Translations under genes and position numbers: made by a program
Assembly (NCBI GenBank): GCA_900772475.1
Contig: CAAHEI010000074.1
Coordinates: 89,764-153,763, forward strand
Length of the DNA: 64,000 bases
Source of the DNA: Clostridia bacterium
GTDB taxonomy: Bacteria > Bacillota > Clostridia > TANB77 > CAG-465
Direction of reading: 5' to 3'
The notes under the pieces: model-generated
Database searches by the model: none
What the model was told of the DNA's origin: nothing
What the model saw: the letters and a program-made list of their open reading frames with translations, nothing else
Part shown: one piece after another, positions 44,977 through 54,403 of the stretch
How positions within the stretch are numbered: the stretch's first letter is position 1
Layout: each line of letters starts with the position of its first letter

Positions 44977-47304
44977 TTAAATTATTACATGTCTATTTCT
45001 ATATAAAGTATTTTCTCTAGACTTTGATTTTGATATAAGTTTCATTATACAATCTAAGTTGTTACATACTATGTTATACCTTAAATTATGGCTATCCACA
45101 AGATAATATTTTTTCTTAAGGCATGGCATTGAACATTTATTATCCTGCTTTCTTTCTTCTATAAAAGCTCCTAATATACAATATCTTGATGTCATAAGCG
45201 TTTTATAATCACTAACAATTTCTATAGGTGCATATTTATCTAAATTTTCTATGTATTCATCTTTTAGTTCTACTGATGGAGTTATTATATCAAAACCACA
45301 TTCAATATAAAATATTGCACTATACCTATTAAATACATTAAGAGAATAATCAGCAATTAATTTTATATCATACTTTTCTTTTAATTTTAAAGCTAAGTCT
45401 ATGTAGCCAACATTTCCTATAACAAGTCCATTTATATATTGAACTTCATTTTTTAATTTACTAAATATATATTTGTCCGTATTATTTCCACCTATATTTG
45501 GAAGTACAAGATATATTTTTGAATTTTTATAAAACGAAGAAATAATGCTTTCCTTATATTTTATAAAATCACTTATTTCTATATATACAGTATTTAATTT
45601 TTTTCCATATTTTTCAAAGTATAATTTAAAATAATCTATTTTTTTATCAAAATTATATATGTGTAAAATTTGTAAATTTTCATTATTTTGTTGTTCTCTA
45701 TTATCTAATATTTTAGCATCATATTTAGAAATAATTTCATTTAATAATTTCATATTTTTATCTACATTAATATCTTGTACAAATAATTCAGATATTCTTT
45801 GTACAAACGTTCTTCTTAATTCATTTAATATAGATATTGGCACAAAAATATCTTCATCCATTTCTATATCTAAGATATTAAATGCAAATGGTGTATCTTG
45901 AGTTTTATTGAAAGCCTCGATTATTTTTTCTTTGGTAGTTGGCTTTGATTTTGCTATATCAGGCATATAATCCAAACTTACAAAAATGTTTTTCATAAGA
46001 TTTAAGGTCCTAACAGATAACTTATTTCCTTTTTTTATATCAATGGATATATCAATATTCCTTTTTCTTATGCTTTTAGTATAATATTCCTTTAAATTTT
46101 TATTCATACCATAATCTGACGTTTTAAATACCTTATCCCCTATTTTTACCTTCTTTTTTACATCTCCAAGCCATACATAATTTCCTTTTTTTATGGTTTC
46201 ATTTACTATATTTTTTCTTTCATCTTTAATACATGTTATAACATTTGAAAAAATTACGTCGTTTTCATCTAAAATTTCTATTCCATCATGTAAGGATATA
46301 TCTTCTTCTAATTTTATTTTTACAAATTCTTTTTTTTGTAAAATAATCTTACCAAGGTAAATTCCCGTATTTTTTGGAATATTTTCAGTTATACTATTTT
46401 TATAACAAACTCCACCTAAATATCCATCTGATATTCCATCTCTATTAAAAATTTGCATAAGATTTTTCTTATCGATTTGACTTACTGTAATCTCATTATT
46501 TTTATTTATTATGTCATTTAAATATTTTCTATAAATTTTAGTAACCCCAGCAACGTATTCAGGTGTTTTATTCCTTCCCTCTAGTTTTAATGAATGAATT
46601 CCTATATTATATAGCCTTTGTATATATGAAAGTCCGAAAATATCTTTTTTACTAAGTATATATTTATTTGAAACCAATTCTTTATTTTGATTATATAACG
46701 AATATTTCATTCTACATGGTTGAGCACAATTTCCTCTATTTGCACTTCTATTTCCTATATAACTGCTAAGCAAACATTGACCTGAATAGCAAACACATAA
46801 TGCACCATGTACAAACACTTCTATTTCTAACGATGTATTTTTGCATATATATTCTATTTCCGATAAAGTAAGTTCACGAGCAAGAACAACCCTTTTAAAT
46901 CCTATTTTTTCTAAGAATTTTACTTGCTCTAAATTATATATACTCATTTGTGTACTTGCATGAAGTGCAAGTTTTGGAAGTAATTCATGTATCAACTTTG
47001 CAAGACCAATATCTTGTAAAATTACAGCATCTAGCCCTGCGGAGTAAAGCTTTATTAATAGTTCTAATGCATCTTTTATTTCTTCATCATAAACCAAAGT
47101 ATTTAAAGTTAAATATACTTTTACACCTATCATATGTGCATATTTTATACTTTCTATATACTCATCTACATTAAAATTTTTAGCCATAGTCCTTGCATTA
47201 AATCTATCAAGCCCCATATATATGGCATCTGCTCCTGCATTAATAGCTGACATAAAACTATCTTTATTTCCTGCTGGAGACAGTAATTCAATATTATTTT
47301 TCAT
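44977..47304 (-). CDS. U32-family peptidase-like protein, RlhA type
   Basis: The 775-residue protein begins with ELLSPAGNKDSFMSAINAGA and AIYMGLDRFNARTMAKNF and has the U32 signature EVFVHGALCVCYSGQC, then SANRGNCAQPCRMKYSL. A middle domain (about 380-460) and a long C-terminal part with a second Cys cluster (CSMPCLKKKYYLVDSHNLRYN) match the long form related to E. coli RlhA, which hydroxylates 23S rRNA C2501. Despite the peptidase name, U32 proteins are mostly linked to RNA modification and use an iron-sulfur cluster. Its neighbour rlmB, an rRNA methyltransferase, fits this. Confidence 0.85.
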   Translation of the reverse strand: MKNNIELLSPAGNKDSFMSAINAGADAIYMGLDRFNARTMAKNFNVDEYIESIKYAHMIGVKVYLTLNTLVYDEEIKDALELLIKLYSAGLDAVILQDIGLAKLIHELLPKLALHASTQMSIYNLEQVKFLEKIGFKRVVLARELTLSEIEYICKNTSLEIEVFVHGALCVCYSGQCLLSSYIGNRSANRGNCAQPCRMKYSLYNQNKELVSNKYILSKKDIFGLSYIQRLYNIGIHSLKLEGRNKTPEYVAGVTKIYRKYLNDIINKNNEITVSQIDKKNLMQIFNRDGISDGYLGGVCYKNSITENIPKNTGIYLGKIILQKKEFVKIKLEEDISLHDGIEILDENDVIFSNVITCIKDERKNIVNETIKKGNYVWLGDVKKKVKIGDKVFKTSDYGMNKNLKEYYTKSIRKRNIDISIDIKKGNKLSVRTLNLMKNIFVSLDYMPDIAKSKPTTKEKIIEAFNKTQDTPFAFNILDIEMDEDIFVPISILNELRRTFVQRISELFVQDINVDKNMKLLNEIISKYDAKILDNREQQNNENLQILHIYNFDKKIDYFKLYFEKYGKKLNTVYIEISDFIKYKESIISSFYKNSKIYLVLPNIGGNNTDKYIFSKLKNEVQYINGLVIGNVGYIDLALKLKEKYDIKLIADYSLNVFNRYSAIFYIECGFDIITPSVELKDEYIENLDKYAPIEIVSDYKTLMTSRYCILGAFIEERKQDNKCSMPCLKKKYYLVDSHNLRYNIVCNNLDCIMKLISKSKSRENTLYRNRHVII

Positions 47305-47322
47305 TAGAATTCACTCATTTCA

Positions 47323-48051
47323 TTATTTTATATTTTTTTGCCTTACAACTTCATATATTGTAATAGCTGCAGAAACTGAAGCATTAAGCGAATTTATTTT
47401 TCCTGTCATAGGAATTTTCATAAGTGCATCGCAATTTTCTTTTACAAGACGAGAAATTCCACTTCCCTCATTTCCAACTACAATACCAATGGCTCCTTCT
47501 AGTTTAGTATTGTATACTTCGCTCTCTCCATTCATGTCAAGTCCATATATCCATAATCCGTTTTTCTTTAATTCTTTTATGCTTTCAGTTATATTTGTAA
47601 CACGAGCAACTTTTACATATGAACACGCACCAGCCGCTACTTTTTCTACAGTATCTGTTATCTGACAAGCATTTCTTTTTTGAATTATAATTCCATGTAC
47701 TCCCATACATTCACAACTACGTATTATAGCCCCTAAATTATGTGGATCCTCAATTTTATCAAGTATAATAATGAATGGTGATTCATTTTTACTTTTAGCA
47801 TACTCTATAATTTCACTAACTTCAGAATATTTAAATTCTGTTATGCTCGCAATAATTCCTTGAGAATTTTTCCCATCAATCATTTTATCTAATTTTTGTT
47901 TGTCAGTATTTACAACTATAATTTTTCTTTTCAATGCCTCTTTTATAATTTGGTCAATATCTTTATTTGAAGTTTGTGCATATATTTTATTTATCGTAGT
48001 ACCTGAATTTATTGCTTCAAGCACTGGATTTTTTCCATATACAAGTCCCAT
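47323..48051 (-). CDS. rlmB: 23S rRNA 2'-O-methyltransferase of the TrmH/RlmB family
   Basis: The 242-residue protein has the substrate-binding domain (MGLVYGKNPVLEAINSGTTI, KNSQGIIASITEFKY) and the SPOUT knot motifs LDKIEDPHNLGAIIRSCECM, IGIVVGNEGSGISRLVKENC and PMTGKINSLNASVSAAITIY. RlmB methylates G2251 in 23S rRNA. The YacO-type subgroup in Bacillota is very similar, so the exact position is inferred. AAGGAGAATAAAAAA precedes the ATG, and the U32 gene follows 18 nt downstream. Confidence 0.9.
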   Translation of the reverse strand: MGLVYGKNPVLEAINSGTTINKIYAQTSNKDIDQIIKEALKRKIIVVNTDKQKLDKMIDGKNSQGIIASITEFKYSEVSEIIEYAKSKNESPFIIILDKIEDPHNLGAIIRSCECMGVHGIIIQKRNACQITDTVEKVAAGACSYVKVARVTNITESIKELKKNGLWIYGLDMNGESEVYNTKLEGAIGIVVGNEGSGISRLVKENCDALMKIPMTGKINSLNASVSAAITIYEVVRQKNIK

Positions 48052-48075
48052 TTTTTTTATTCTCCTTAAAAACTA

Positions 48076-48104
48076 TTTACATTTCATTAAAACTATGATA
48101 TAAT
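48076..48104 (+). promoter_or_regulatory. Promoter of the 30-aa small-protein transcript
   Basis: TTTACA (48076-48081), a 17-nt spacer and TATAAT (48099-48104), with TGA before the -10. It fires away from rlmB toward the small ORF and its terminator. Confidence 0.65.
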
Positions 48105-48223
48105 TAAATTTCTAATTTTTGTTAGTTTACGTAATAATTTATGTGATTTTTATGCAATATTGTTCTAAATATTGTGTATTATTAATATATTTAAATAAAA
48201 TTTTATATAAAGGATGTGCTAAT

Positions 48224-48316
48224 GTGAATTCTAAAAAGACTGAAGTTGAACTATGCTTTGTAGCTTTCGTGGCAAAAAGTATAAAAAATCTATTCATAAG
48301 GATTTTTAAAAACTAG
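48224..48316 (+). CDS. 30-aa small protein, GTG start
   Basis: AAAGGATG lies about ten bases before GTG at 48224, which opens a 31-codon frame. The product starts with MNSKKTEVEL and continues CFVAFVAKSIKNLFIRIFKN, a predicted amphipathic, basic helix. It sits on its own short unit with a promoter at 48076 and a terminator ending at 48357, with a leader of about 110 nt. Such peptides are often membrane-active (type I toxins, phenol-soluble-modulin-like), but nothing here proves that. An ATG two bases earlier reads straight into TGA. Confidence 0.5.
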   Translation: MNSKKTEVELCFVAFVAKSIKNLFIRIFKN

Positions 48317-48326
48317 TTCTAAATTG

Positions 48327-48357
48327 GTAGCTAGCTCTATGCTAGCTACTTTTTTAT
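48327..48357 (+). terminator. Terminator after the 30-aa gene
   Basis: GTAGCTAGC (48327-48335) pairs with GCTAGCTAC (48341-48349), followed by TTTTTTATTT. On the minus strand it may also help end lepA. Confidence 0.9.
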
Positions 48358-48366
48358 TTGGCATTT

Positions 48367-50175
48367 TTATTCATCATCTAATTTTAACACTTTTATAAAG
48401 GCATCCTGTGGAAGTTCTACACTTCCAATTCTCCTCATCTTTTTCTTTCCTTCTTTTTGCTTTTCAAGAAGTTTTTTCTTTCTTGAAATATCTCCACCAT
48501 AGCACTTAGCAAGTACATCTTTTCTTAATGCTTTTACAGTTTCACGTGCTACAACTTTTCCGCCTATTGCCGCTTGAATTGGCACTTCAAAAAGTTGTCT
48601 TGGTATTATTTCCTTTAGTTTTTCTGCCATCTTTCTTCCTCTAGTTTCTGCTTTTTCACGGTTTACTATAAATGATAGGGCATCTACTGGCTCATTATTA
48701 AGTAAAATATCTAGCTTAACTAAATTTGCCTTTTCATATTTTTCTATTTCATAATCAAATGAAGCATAGCCTCTAGTTCTTGATTTTAAGCTATTAAAAA
48801 AATCATATATTATTTCATTTAAAGGTAAATAATATTCTAAACATACTCTCGTTGAATCCAAATATTTCATATTTAGGAATGTACCTCTTCTTTCTTCACA
48901 AAGTTGCATAATATTACCAACATATTCTTTTGGAGATATAATCTCAGTTTTAGCAATTGGCTCCTCTATATATGAAATTTCATTTTGTTTTGGCATTTCA
49001 GATGGATTATATAATTCAATTATCTCCCCATTTGATTTATAAATTTTATATATAACAGACGGTGCCGTAGTAATTAAATTTAAATCATATTCTCTTTCAA
49101 GTCTTTCTTGAATAATTTCCATGTGTAGAAGTCCTAAAAAACCACATCTAAATCCATGGCCAAGAGCTGATGAAGTCTCAAGTTTAAAATCTAATGCTGC
49201 ATCATTCAATTTTAATTTTTCTAGTGCTTCTTTTAATTCCTCATAATCTGTACCTTCTGCTGGAAAAATACCTGCGTATACCATTGATTTTGCTTTTTTA
49301 TATCCTTGCAATGCTTCAGTAGCCGGATCTAATTTAAGAGTTAATGTATCACCTACCCTAATATCTGAAACTTGTTTAATACTTGCTGCAATATATCCAA
49401 CCTCACCTGCATATAGTTTATTAGCCTCAACATATCCTCCGGGTTTCATATATCCTATTTCTGTTATTTCGTATTCTTTTTTATTTGACATTGTATATAC
49501 AACGTCACCCTTTTTTAATGTTCCATCTATTATACGTATAAAAGCAACCGCACCTTTATAATTATCATAAACTGAATCAAAAATTAATGCTTTTAAAGGC
49601 TTTTCATTATTGCCAATTGGTGCCGGAATATTTCTTACAATATCTTCTAACACCTCTTCTACATTAAGTCCAGTTTTTGCAGATATACAAGGTGCATGCA
49701 TAGCTTCAATTCCAATTACATCCTCAATCTCCTTTTTTACTTCATCAGGTCTAGCACTTGGAAGATCAATTTTATTTATTACTGGTAAAATTTCCAAATT
49801 ATTTTCAAGTGCAAGATACACATTCGCTAATGTCTGAGCCTCTACTCCTTGAGCAGCGTCAACGACTAGTATAGCTCCTTCACATGCTGCAAGTGCACGC
49901 GAAACCTCATAATTAAAGTCAACATGACCAGGAGTATCTATTAAATTTAAAATATATTCTTTCCCATCACGTGCTTTATACTTCATTCTTACTGCTTGTG
50001 ATTTTATTGTAATTCCTCTTTCTCTTTCTATTTCCATGTTATCAAGTAATTGTTCTTGCATATGCCTTTCATCAATACTCCCTGTAATTTGAAGTAATCT
50101 ATCTGCAAGTGTTGATTTTCCGTGATCTATATGTGCAATTATACTAAAGTTTCTTATATTTTCTTTATTAATCAT
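48367..50175 (-). CDS. lepA: Elongation factor 4 (LepA)
   Basis: The 602-residue protein has the GTPase domain with IAHIDHGKSTLADRLL, switch II LIDTPGHVDFNYEV and NKIDLPSA. Domain II, domain III (LETSSALGHGFRCGFLGLLH) and the LepA-specific C-terminal domain (RGYASFDYEIEKYEK, NREKAETRGRKMAEKLKEI, FEVPIQAAIGGKVVARET) follow. LepA acts on ribosomes, with proposed roles in back-translocation and 30S assembly. Length is typical. AAGGATAAAT lies before the ATG. Confidence 0.97.
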   Translation of the reverse strand: MINKENIRNFSIIAHIDHGKSTLADRLLQITGSIDERHMQEQLLDNMEIERERGITIKSQAVRMKYKARDGKEYILNLIDTPGHVDFNYEVSRALAACEGAILVVDAAQGVEAQTLANVYLALENNLEILPVINKIDLPSARPDEVKKEIEDVIGIEAMHAPCISAKTGLNVEEVLEDIVRNIPAPIGNNEKPLKALIFDSVYDNYKGAVAFIRIIDGTLKKGDVVYTMSNKKEYEITEIGYMKPGGYVEANKLYAGEVGYIAASIKQVSDIRVGDTLTLKLDPATEALQGYKKAKSMVYAGIFPAEGTDYEELKEALEKLKLNDAALDFKLETSSALGHGFRCGFLGLLHMEIIQERLEREYDLNLITTAPSVIYKIYKSNGEIIELYNPSEMPKQNEISYIEEPIAKTEIISPKEYVGNIMQLCEERRGTFLNMKYLDSTRVCLEYYLPLNEIIYDFFNSLKSRTRGYASFDYEIEKYEKANLVKLDILLNNEPVDALSFIVNREKAETRGRKMAEKLKEIIPRQLFEVPIQAAIGGKVVARETVKALRKDVLAKCYGGDISRKKKLLEKQKEGKKKMRRIGSVELPQDAFIKVLKLDDE

Positions 50176-50437
50176 ATTTATCCTTTCTAAATTAACAATA
50201 TAATTATATCAGTTTTTTTTTGTACAATCAAGCAAATAGCAAAAAGTCGTATGCATAATTTTACAAATTTATACATGTTACTTTTTTAATTATTCAAATT
50301 CACTACACAAATTATATTTCTTCTATTTCGTGCTTTTTGAAAATACACTACCATTTTTATATTATATTTTATCAATATATTCCTGTACTTTTTTTTGTGT
50401 GTATGATATAATTTTGCATATTTGGAGGAAAATATAT

Positions 50438-50893
50438 ATGTTAAATATTGGAGATAATGTAAAAATTTTAAATACTAGCCTAGAAGGAGTTATAACCAAA
50501 ATAACTATTAAAAATAGTACAAAAATATATAATATACAAATAAATCAAAAAAACGTGATATTAGGTTCAGAACATATTGAGAAAATTAAAGAAAAAAATT
50601 GCAAAAATATTTCTACCTTACCTAAGTATTCATTTGAATATAATAATAAATTTATACCTGAAATAACAATAAGACATCAAACTCTTGATATTGCTATGTA
50701 TAATGTTGAAAAATTTATAGAAAATGCAATTTTTGAGGGAGTTAAAGATGTTAAAATTATACATGGAAGAAACGGTGGTATACTTAGAAGAGCTGTTCAT
50801 ACATATTTAAAACAAAATAAAAATGTTGAAAATTTTAGGCTTGGCAATTATTATGAAGGAAGTTATGGAGTTACCATTATAAAACTAAAATAA
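50438..50893 (+). CDS. Free-standing Smr-domain protein, like the MutS2 C-terminus
   Basis: The ATG at 50438 follows GGAGGAAAATATAT; the longer in-frame start at 50330 would add a hydrophobic stretch that covers the promoter (TATAAT near 50407). The 151-residue protein has an N-terminal KOW-like strand pair (LNIGDNVKILNTSLEGVITK) and a C-terminal Smr domain (EITIRHQTLDIAMYNVEKF, VKIIHGRNGGILRRAVHTYL, YYEGSYGVTIIKLK). This matches the tail of MutS2, whose Smr part is a nuclease acting on DNA or collided ribosomes, but the mismatch-binding and ATPase domains are absent. The HGRNGG loop differs slightly from the usual HGxGxG. Confidence 0.8.
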   Translation: MLNIGDNVKILNTSLEGVITKITIKNSTKIYNIQINQKNVILGSEHIEKIKEKNCKNISTLPKYSFEYNNKFIPEITIRHQTLDIAMYNVEKFIENAIFEGVKDVKIIHGRNGGILRRAVHTYLKQNKNVENFRLGNYYEGSYGVTIIKLK

Positions 50894-51141
50894 AAGATAA
50901 TTAAATTTTACTATTTAGAATAGCTAAAAATTAAAAATTTAAATAATTATAGGAAAAGATTGATATAATTATTTAATTTTTCTAGTCTGAATAGTAACTA
51001 ATAAATTTAAAAAATTAGATTAAGGCATTGATTTATTTAATAAGATATGATATACTTTTAACCTATTTAATATATTGTAAAGCTTATTTAATGTATAGGT
51101 TTTAATATTCCAATTATTAATATACTTAAGGAGGATTTTTT

Positions 51142-51504
51142 ATGACAAAGTTGGAACTAGAAAGACTACTGGAAACATTTTCAATTAAGGGTGGAATAAA
51201 AGTCAGAAAAAAAACTGAAAGTAATTCCCCTTTCCTTCCTATTCAACTAAAGATTCAAAATATTTCTGAATATGAAGGATGTTATAACACTAACAACGAA
51301 ATAATGGCTGTAATATTAAATGGAAAGCTTTATGTTCTTCCAAAAGGGATAATAAAAGAATATCTTTTACTGACATCAGGTCTTAAATATAAGTCTTTTG
51401 TTGTACCGCTTAGCGAATGTATATATGAATTCGAAAAGGAAATAGACCATGAAAGATGGCAACATCTTATGTGTATAAAAGAAAACATCATGGCTAGTTG
51501 GTAA
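51142..51504 (+). CDS. Small protein of unknown function
   Basis: AAGGAGGATTTTTT precedes the ATG. The 120-residue product has no signal or membrane segment. It shows short strands (GGIKVRKKTES, MAVILNGKLYVLPKG, YKSFVVPLSECIYEFEKEI) and a final helix with two Trp (WQHLMCIKENIMASW). I do not recognise it. It is a single-gene unit with a terminator; the 248-nt gap upstream is AT-rich and shows nothing definite. Confidence 0.65.
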   Translation: MTKLELERLLETFSIKGGIKVRKKTESNSPFLPIQLKIQNISEYEGCYNTNNEIMAVILNGKLYVLPKGIIKEYLLLTSGLKYKSFVVPLSECIYEFEKEIDHERWQHLMCIKENIMASW

Positions 51505-51511
51505 AAAGAAA

Positions 51512-51546
51512 AATAGGCACTATAAAATTATAGTGTCTATTTTTTG
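51512..51546. terminator. Bidirectional terminator
   Basis: AATAGGCACTATAA (51512-51525) pairs with TTATAGTGTCTATT (51528-51541) with one G-U pair, flanked by T tracts on both strands between converging genes. Confidence 0.85.
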
Positions 51547-51559
51547 TAATTTATAAATT

Positions 51560-51823
51560 TTAAATATAGCATCTATTTAAATATTCTTCTAAAGCCTTTG
51601 CAAGTTGATCAGGACAAGATGTACCTTTCATTCCACATTCAATGCCCCTTAGTTTTTCTATAACATCATCAACTTTCATACCTTTAACTAAGTTACATAT
51701 TCCTTTTGTATTTCCTGCACATCCACCTATTATTTTAACCCAGTTAATTACTTTTGTTTCATCATTTATGCTTATAATATATTTAGAAGAACACACTCCT
51801 TCTGGTTTATAACTAAATTCCAT
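51560..51823 (-). CDS. TSCPD-domain protein (TIGR03905 type)
   Basis: The 87-residue protein ends with the diagnostic GTSCPDQLAKALEEYL and has conserved Cys positions (GVCSSKY, GGCAGNTKGI, GIECGMKG). TSCPD is a small Cys-containing domain also found at the C-terminus of some class II ribonucleotide reductases; the stand-alone version is common in Clostridia and of unknown function. It lies 13 nt downstream of fba on the same strand and is probably cotranscribed with it. Confidence 0.88.
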   Translation of the reverse strand: MEFSYKPEGVCSSKYIISINDETKVINWVKIIGGCAGNTKGICNLVKGMKVDDVIEKLRGIECGMKGTSCPDQLAKALEEYLNRCYI

Positions 51824-51836
51824 TAAAAATCACCTA

Positions 51837-52781
51837 CTATGCTTTATTATTACAACCAAGTACATCAACAATTTTGTGAGAAACCATCTCTTCAACAGCT
51901 TTTCTTGCTGCACCAAGATATGTTCTTGGATCAAACACTTCTGGTGTTTCTACAAAACATTTTCTAATATTTGCAGTCATTGCAAGTCTTATATCACTGT
52001 CAATATTAATCTTACATACTGCCATACTTGCTGCTTTTCTTAACATTTCTTCAGGTACCCCTTTAGCTCCTGGAATATTACCACCATACTCATTACACAT
52101 TTTTACAAACTCTTGTGGTACTGATGATGCTCCATGTAAAACAATAGGAAATCCTGGAAGTCTTTTTGATACTTCTTCTAAGATATCATATCTAAGCCTT
52201 GGTTCTCCCTTAAATTTGTATGCACCATGGCTTGTTCCAATAGCAATTGCAAGGGAATCACAGCCTGTTCTTTTTACAAACTCCTCTGCTTCATCAGGAT
52301 TTGTGTACATTGCATCATCTTCTTTTACATTTACATCATCTTCAATTCCAGCAAGTTTACCAATTTCAGCTTCAACCACAACTCCTCTTGGATGAGCGTA
52401 TTCAACTACTTTTTTTGTAAGTGCTACGTTTGTTTCAAAATCATATTTAGAACCATCAATCATAACTGATGTAAAGCCACTATCAATACAATCCTTACAA
52501 GTTTCAAAATCAGGTCCATGATCCAAATGTAGTACAACTGGAATATCAATTCCGCTTTTTTTATTACATTCAATTGCAGATTCTACTAATTTTTTTAGAT
52601 AAACAGGATTAGCATATTTTCTTGCTCCAGCTGATACTTGCAAAATAACTGGTGCATTATTTTTTGTTGCTGCCTCCATTATTCCTTGTACTATTTCCAT
52701 ATTATTTACATTAAAAGCTCCTATTGCATATCCTCCATTGTATGCCTTTTCAAACATTTCCTTTGTTGTTACAAGTCCCAT
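51837..52781 (-). CDS. fba: Class II fructose-1,6-bisphosphate aldolase
   Basis: The start at 52781 (MGLVTTKEMFEKAYNGGYAI) follows GAAAGGGG. The 314-residue protein has the class II pattern: GAFNVNNMEIVQGIMEAA, the zinc-binding LHLDHGPDFETCKD near residue 84, SVMIDGS, EAEIGKLAGIED, AIGTSHGAYKF and VLHGASSVPQEFV. It splits fructose 1,6-bisphosphate in glycolysis and is zinc-dependent. Confidence 0.95.
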   Translation of the reverse strand: MGLVTTKEMFEKAYNGGYAIGAFNVNNMEIVQGIMEAATKNNAPVILQVSAGARKYANPVYLKKLVESAIECNKKSGIDIPVVLHLDHGPDFETCKDCIDSGFTSVMIDGSKYDFETNVALTKKVVEYAHPRGVVVEAEIGKLAGIEDDVNVKEDDAMYTNPDEAEEFVKRTGCDSLAIAIGTSHGAYKFKGEPRLRYDILEEVSKRLPGFPIVLHGASSVPQEFVKMCNEYGGNIPGAKGVPEEMLRKAASMAVCKINIDSDIRLAMTANIRKCFVETPEVFDPRTYLGAARKAVEEMVSHKIVDVLGCNNKA

Positions 52782-52925
52782 ATTTATTACCCCTTTCAAA
52801 AAATACTATATATAACTTAAAAACATGTTCTATTGCCATGGTCTTTTATTTCCACCTAGCGTGTGTGCTGCTTAGGTTCTGCTTGACTAACCTCTTCTTT
52901 ATTTGGTTTATACATTTCTGGATTT

Positions 52926-54347
52926 TTAACTCCGTATTTTTTCATAACAATAACGTAATCTAGCATCAAGTACATCGAAACCAGTTACCTCATTATTTAC
53001 ATTACTCTCATCAATACCAAGACTTTTCTTCATTTCATTATCTTTTTCATCATTTGTACGATATTCCCTTTTTCCATCTTCATTTAAGTCATTAATTGAG
53101 TTTTCTAAAATTTCTTTAGAGCCACAGATAGATTCTATTGTCTCTATCACTTGTTCTGCCTCTTTATACTCTCCTCTACTTTTGTATTCCAAATATGCTT
53201 CTTTTAGCCTTTCAATTTCATAAGAGTCTACTTCTAAAGAATTACTTGTTTCAGTTTTTATTCTATCGTTGTTTTCTTCTTCTTTTTGTTCATTTTCTTT
53301 ACTAGTCCTTGCAATAGATGTATCAGTTGTTTCCTTATTTCCACCAAGTTTCTTACGTTCGAGTTCTTCTTGTCTATCATCCCTATTTATATTTTCAATT
53401 AAAACATCTGGGCTAGATTTCATACTGGCTAGCTCTTTATCCTTTTCATATAATTCATTTTGAAGCTTTTGAAATGCTTCTTTATCAAAAGTCGCTGGAT
53501 TAAGGGCCATACGAGCCATTTCTTCTTCTTTTTTTTCTTTTTCATCATAAAGTAATACAATTCTAGCTATATCTTCTTCTCTTTCTTTCTCCTTAGCTTC
53601 TTCCTCTTTATTATGTTCATCTTTAATATCTTTTTGTTTAGCTGCAATTCTTTCATCATTTTCTATAGCTTTATGGCTAGGTAAAATAGAAGAATATTGC
53701 TTTCCTAATTTTTGAAGATAAACCTCATACATTCTATTTTCTGCTGCAAGTCTATCCTCCAAAGCAAAATCCCCATCTCTTCTTCTTACAATATCTGAAT
53801 GCTTCATAATTTCTTTTCTGTTTTTTTCATATTTTTCTAAAGTAGCTTTATATATTGCTTTTATTGTTGCAGCTTTAACTATACTTTTAACATCTTTACT
53901 TGTAATATCTTTTTCTTCTTCAGTCATTTCTGCTAGTTCTTGCATAATTCCTTCTTTATCAATTTTATCTGAAGACATTCTGCTTTTATCTATTTGTTCA
54001 TTAACTGATTTTTCTAAATCTTCTTTTACAATGTCTTTACCCTCATCTTTTTGTTTATCATCATTTCTATCATGGTCTTTATCTTTATCTTTTTGCTTAT
54101 CACCATTTCTATCATCATTTAATAACGATTCAAATGATAACGATTTAAAGGAAGATTCAGATAAATTTTGAAGAGTTGTCTTTTGAAAATCTATATTATT
54201 TGTCCTGTTATAATAATCAAGTATATCTTTCATATTTAAATACTGATTATCAATTTTAGCATCTCCAGTTTCCACCATATATGTCTTTTTTATTATTTTA
54301 TTTAGATTATTTATTATTTCATTTTTCTCATTATTACTAAATTTCAT
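52926..54347 (-). CDS. Charged coiled-coil protein of unknown function, probable 3' frameshift
   Basis: AGGAGTTGATGTA precedes the ATG. The 473-residue product is extremely charged, with a Lys/Asp repeat tract (DKQKDKDKDHDRNDDKQK near residue 82) and long Glu/Lys helices typical of coiled coils. It has no signal peptide and I recognise no family. The frame ends at 52926 right after an A6 run (minus strand, 52942-52937). Skipping one A would give CYEKYGVKNPEMYKPNKEEV and carry on to TAG at 52856, a natural-looking end. A homopolymer length error, a recent mutation or slippage are all possible. Confidence 0.7.
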   Translation of the reverse strand: MKFSNNEKNEIINNLNKIIKKTYMVETGDAKIDNQYLNMKDILDYYNRTNNIDFQKTTLQNLSESSFKSLSFESLLNDDRNGDKQKDKDKDHDRNDDKQKDEGKDIVKEDLEKSVNEQIDKSRMSSDKIDKEGIMQELAEMTEEEKDITSKDVKSIVKAATIKAIYKATLEKYEKNRKEIMKHSDIVRRRDGDFALEDRLAAENRMYEVYLQKLGKQYSSILPSHKAIENDERIAAKQKDIKDEHNKEEEAKEKEREEDIARIVLLYDEKEKKEEEMARMALNPATFDKEAFQKLQNELYEKDKELASMKSSPDVLIENINRDDRQEELERKKLGGNKETTDTSIARTSKENEQKEEENNDRIKTETSNSLEVDSYEIERLKEAYLEYKSRGEYKEAEQVIETIESICGSKEILENSINDLNEDGKREYRTNDEKDNEMKKSLGIDESNVNNEVTGFDVLDARLRYCYEKIRS

Positions 54348-54403
54348 TACATCAACTCCTATGTATATATTACTACATCAACAAACTAATTTCAATACAT
54401 TTT

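Noticed and set aside
52765..52841. Minus-strand ORF starting MAIEHVFKLY with GGTGG upstream
   Set aside because: It runs across the fba ribosome binding site and start in another frame; composition is not protein-like.
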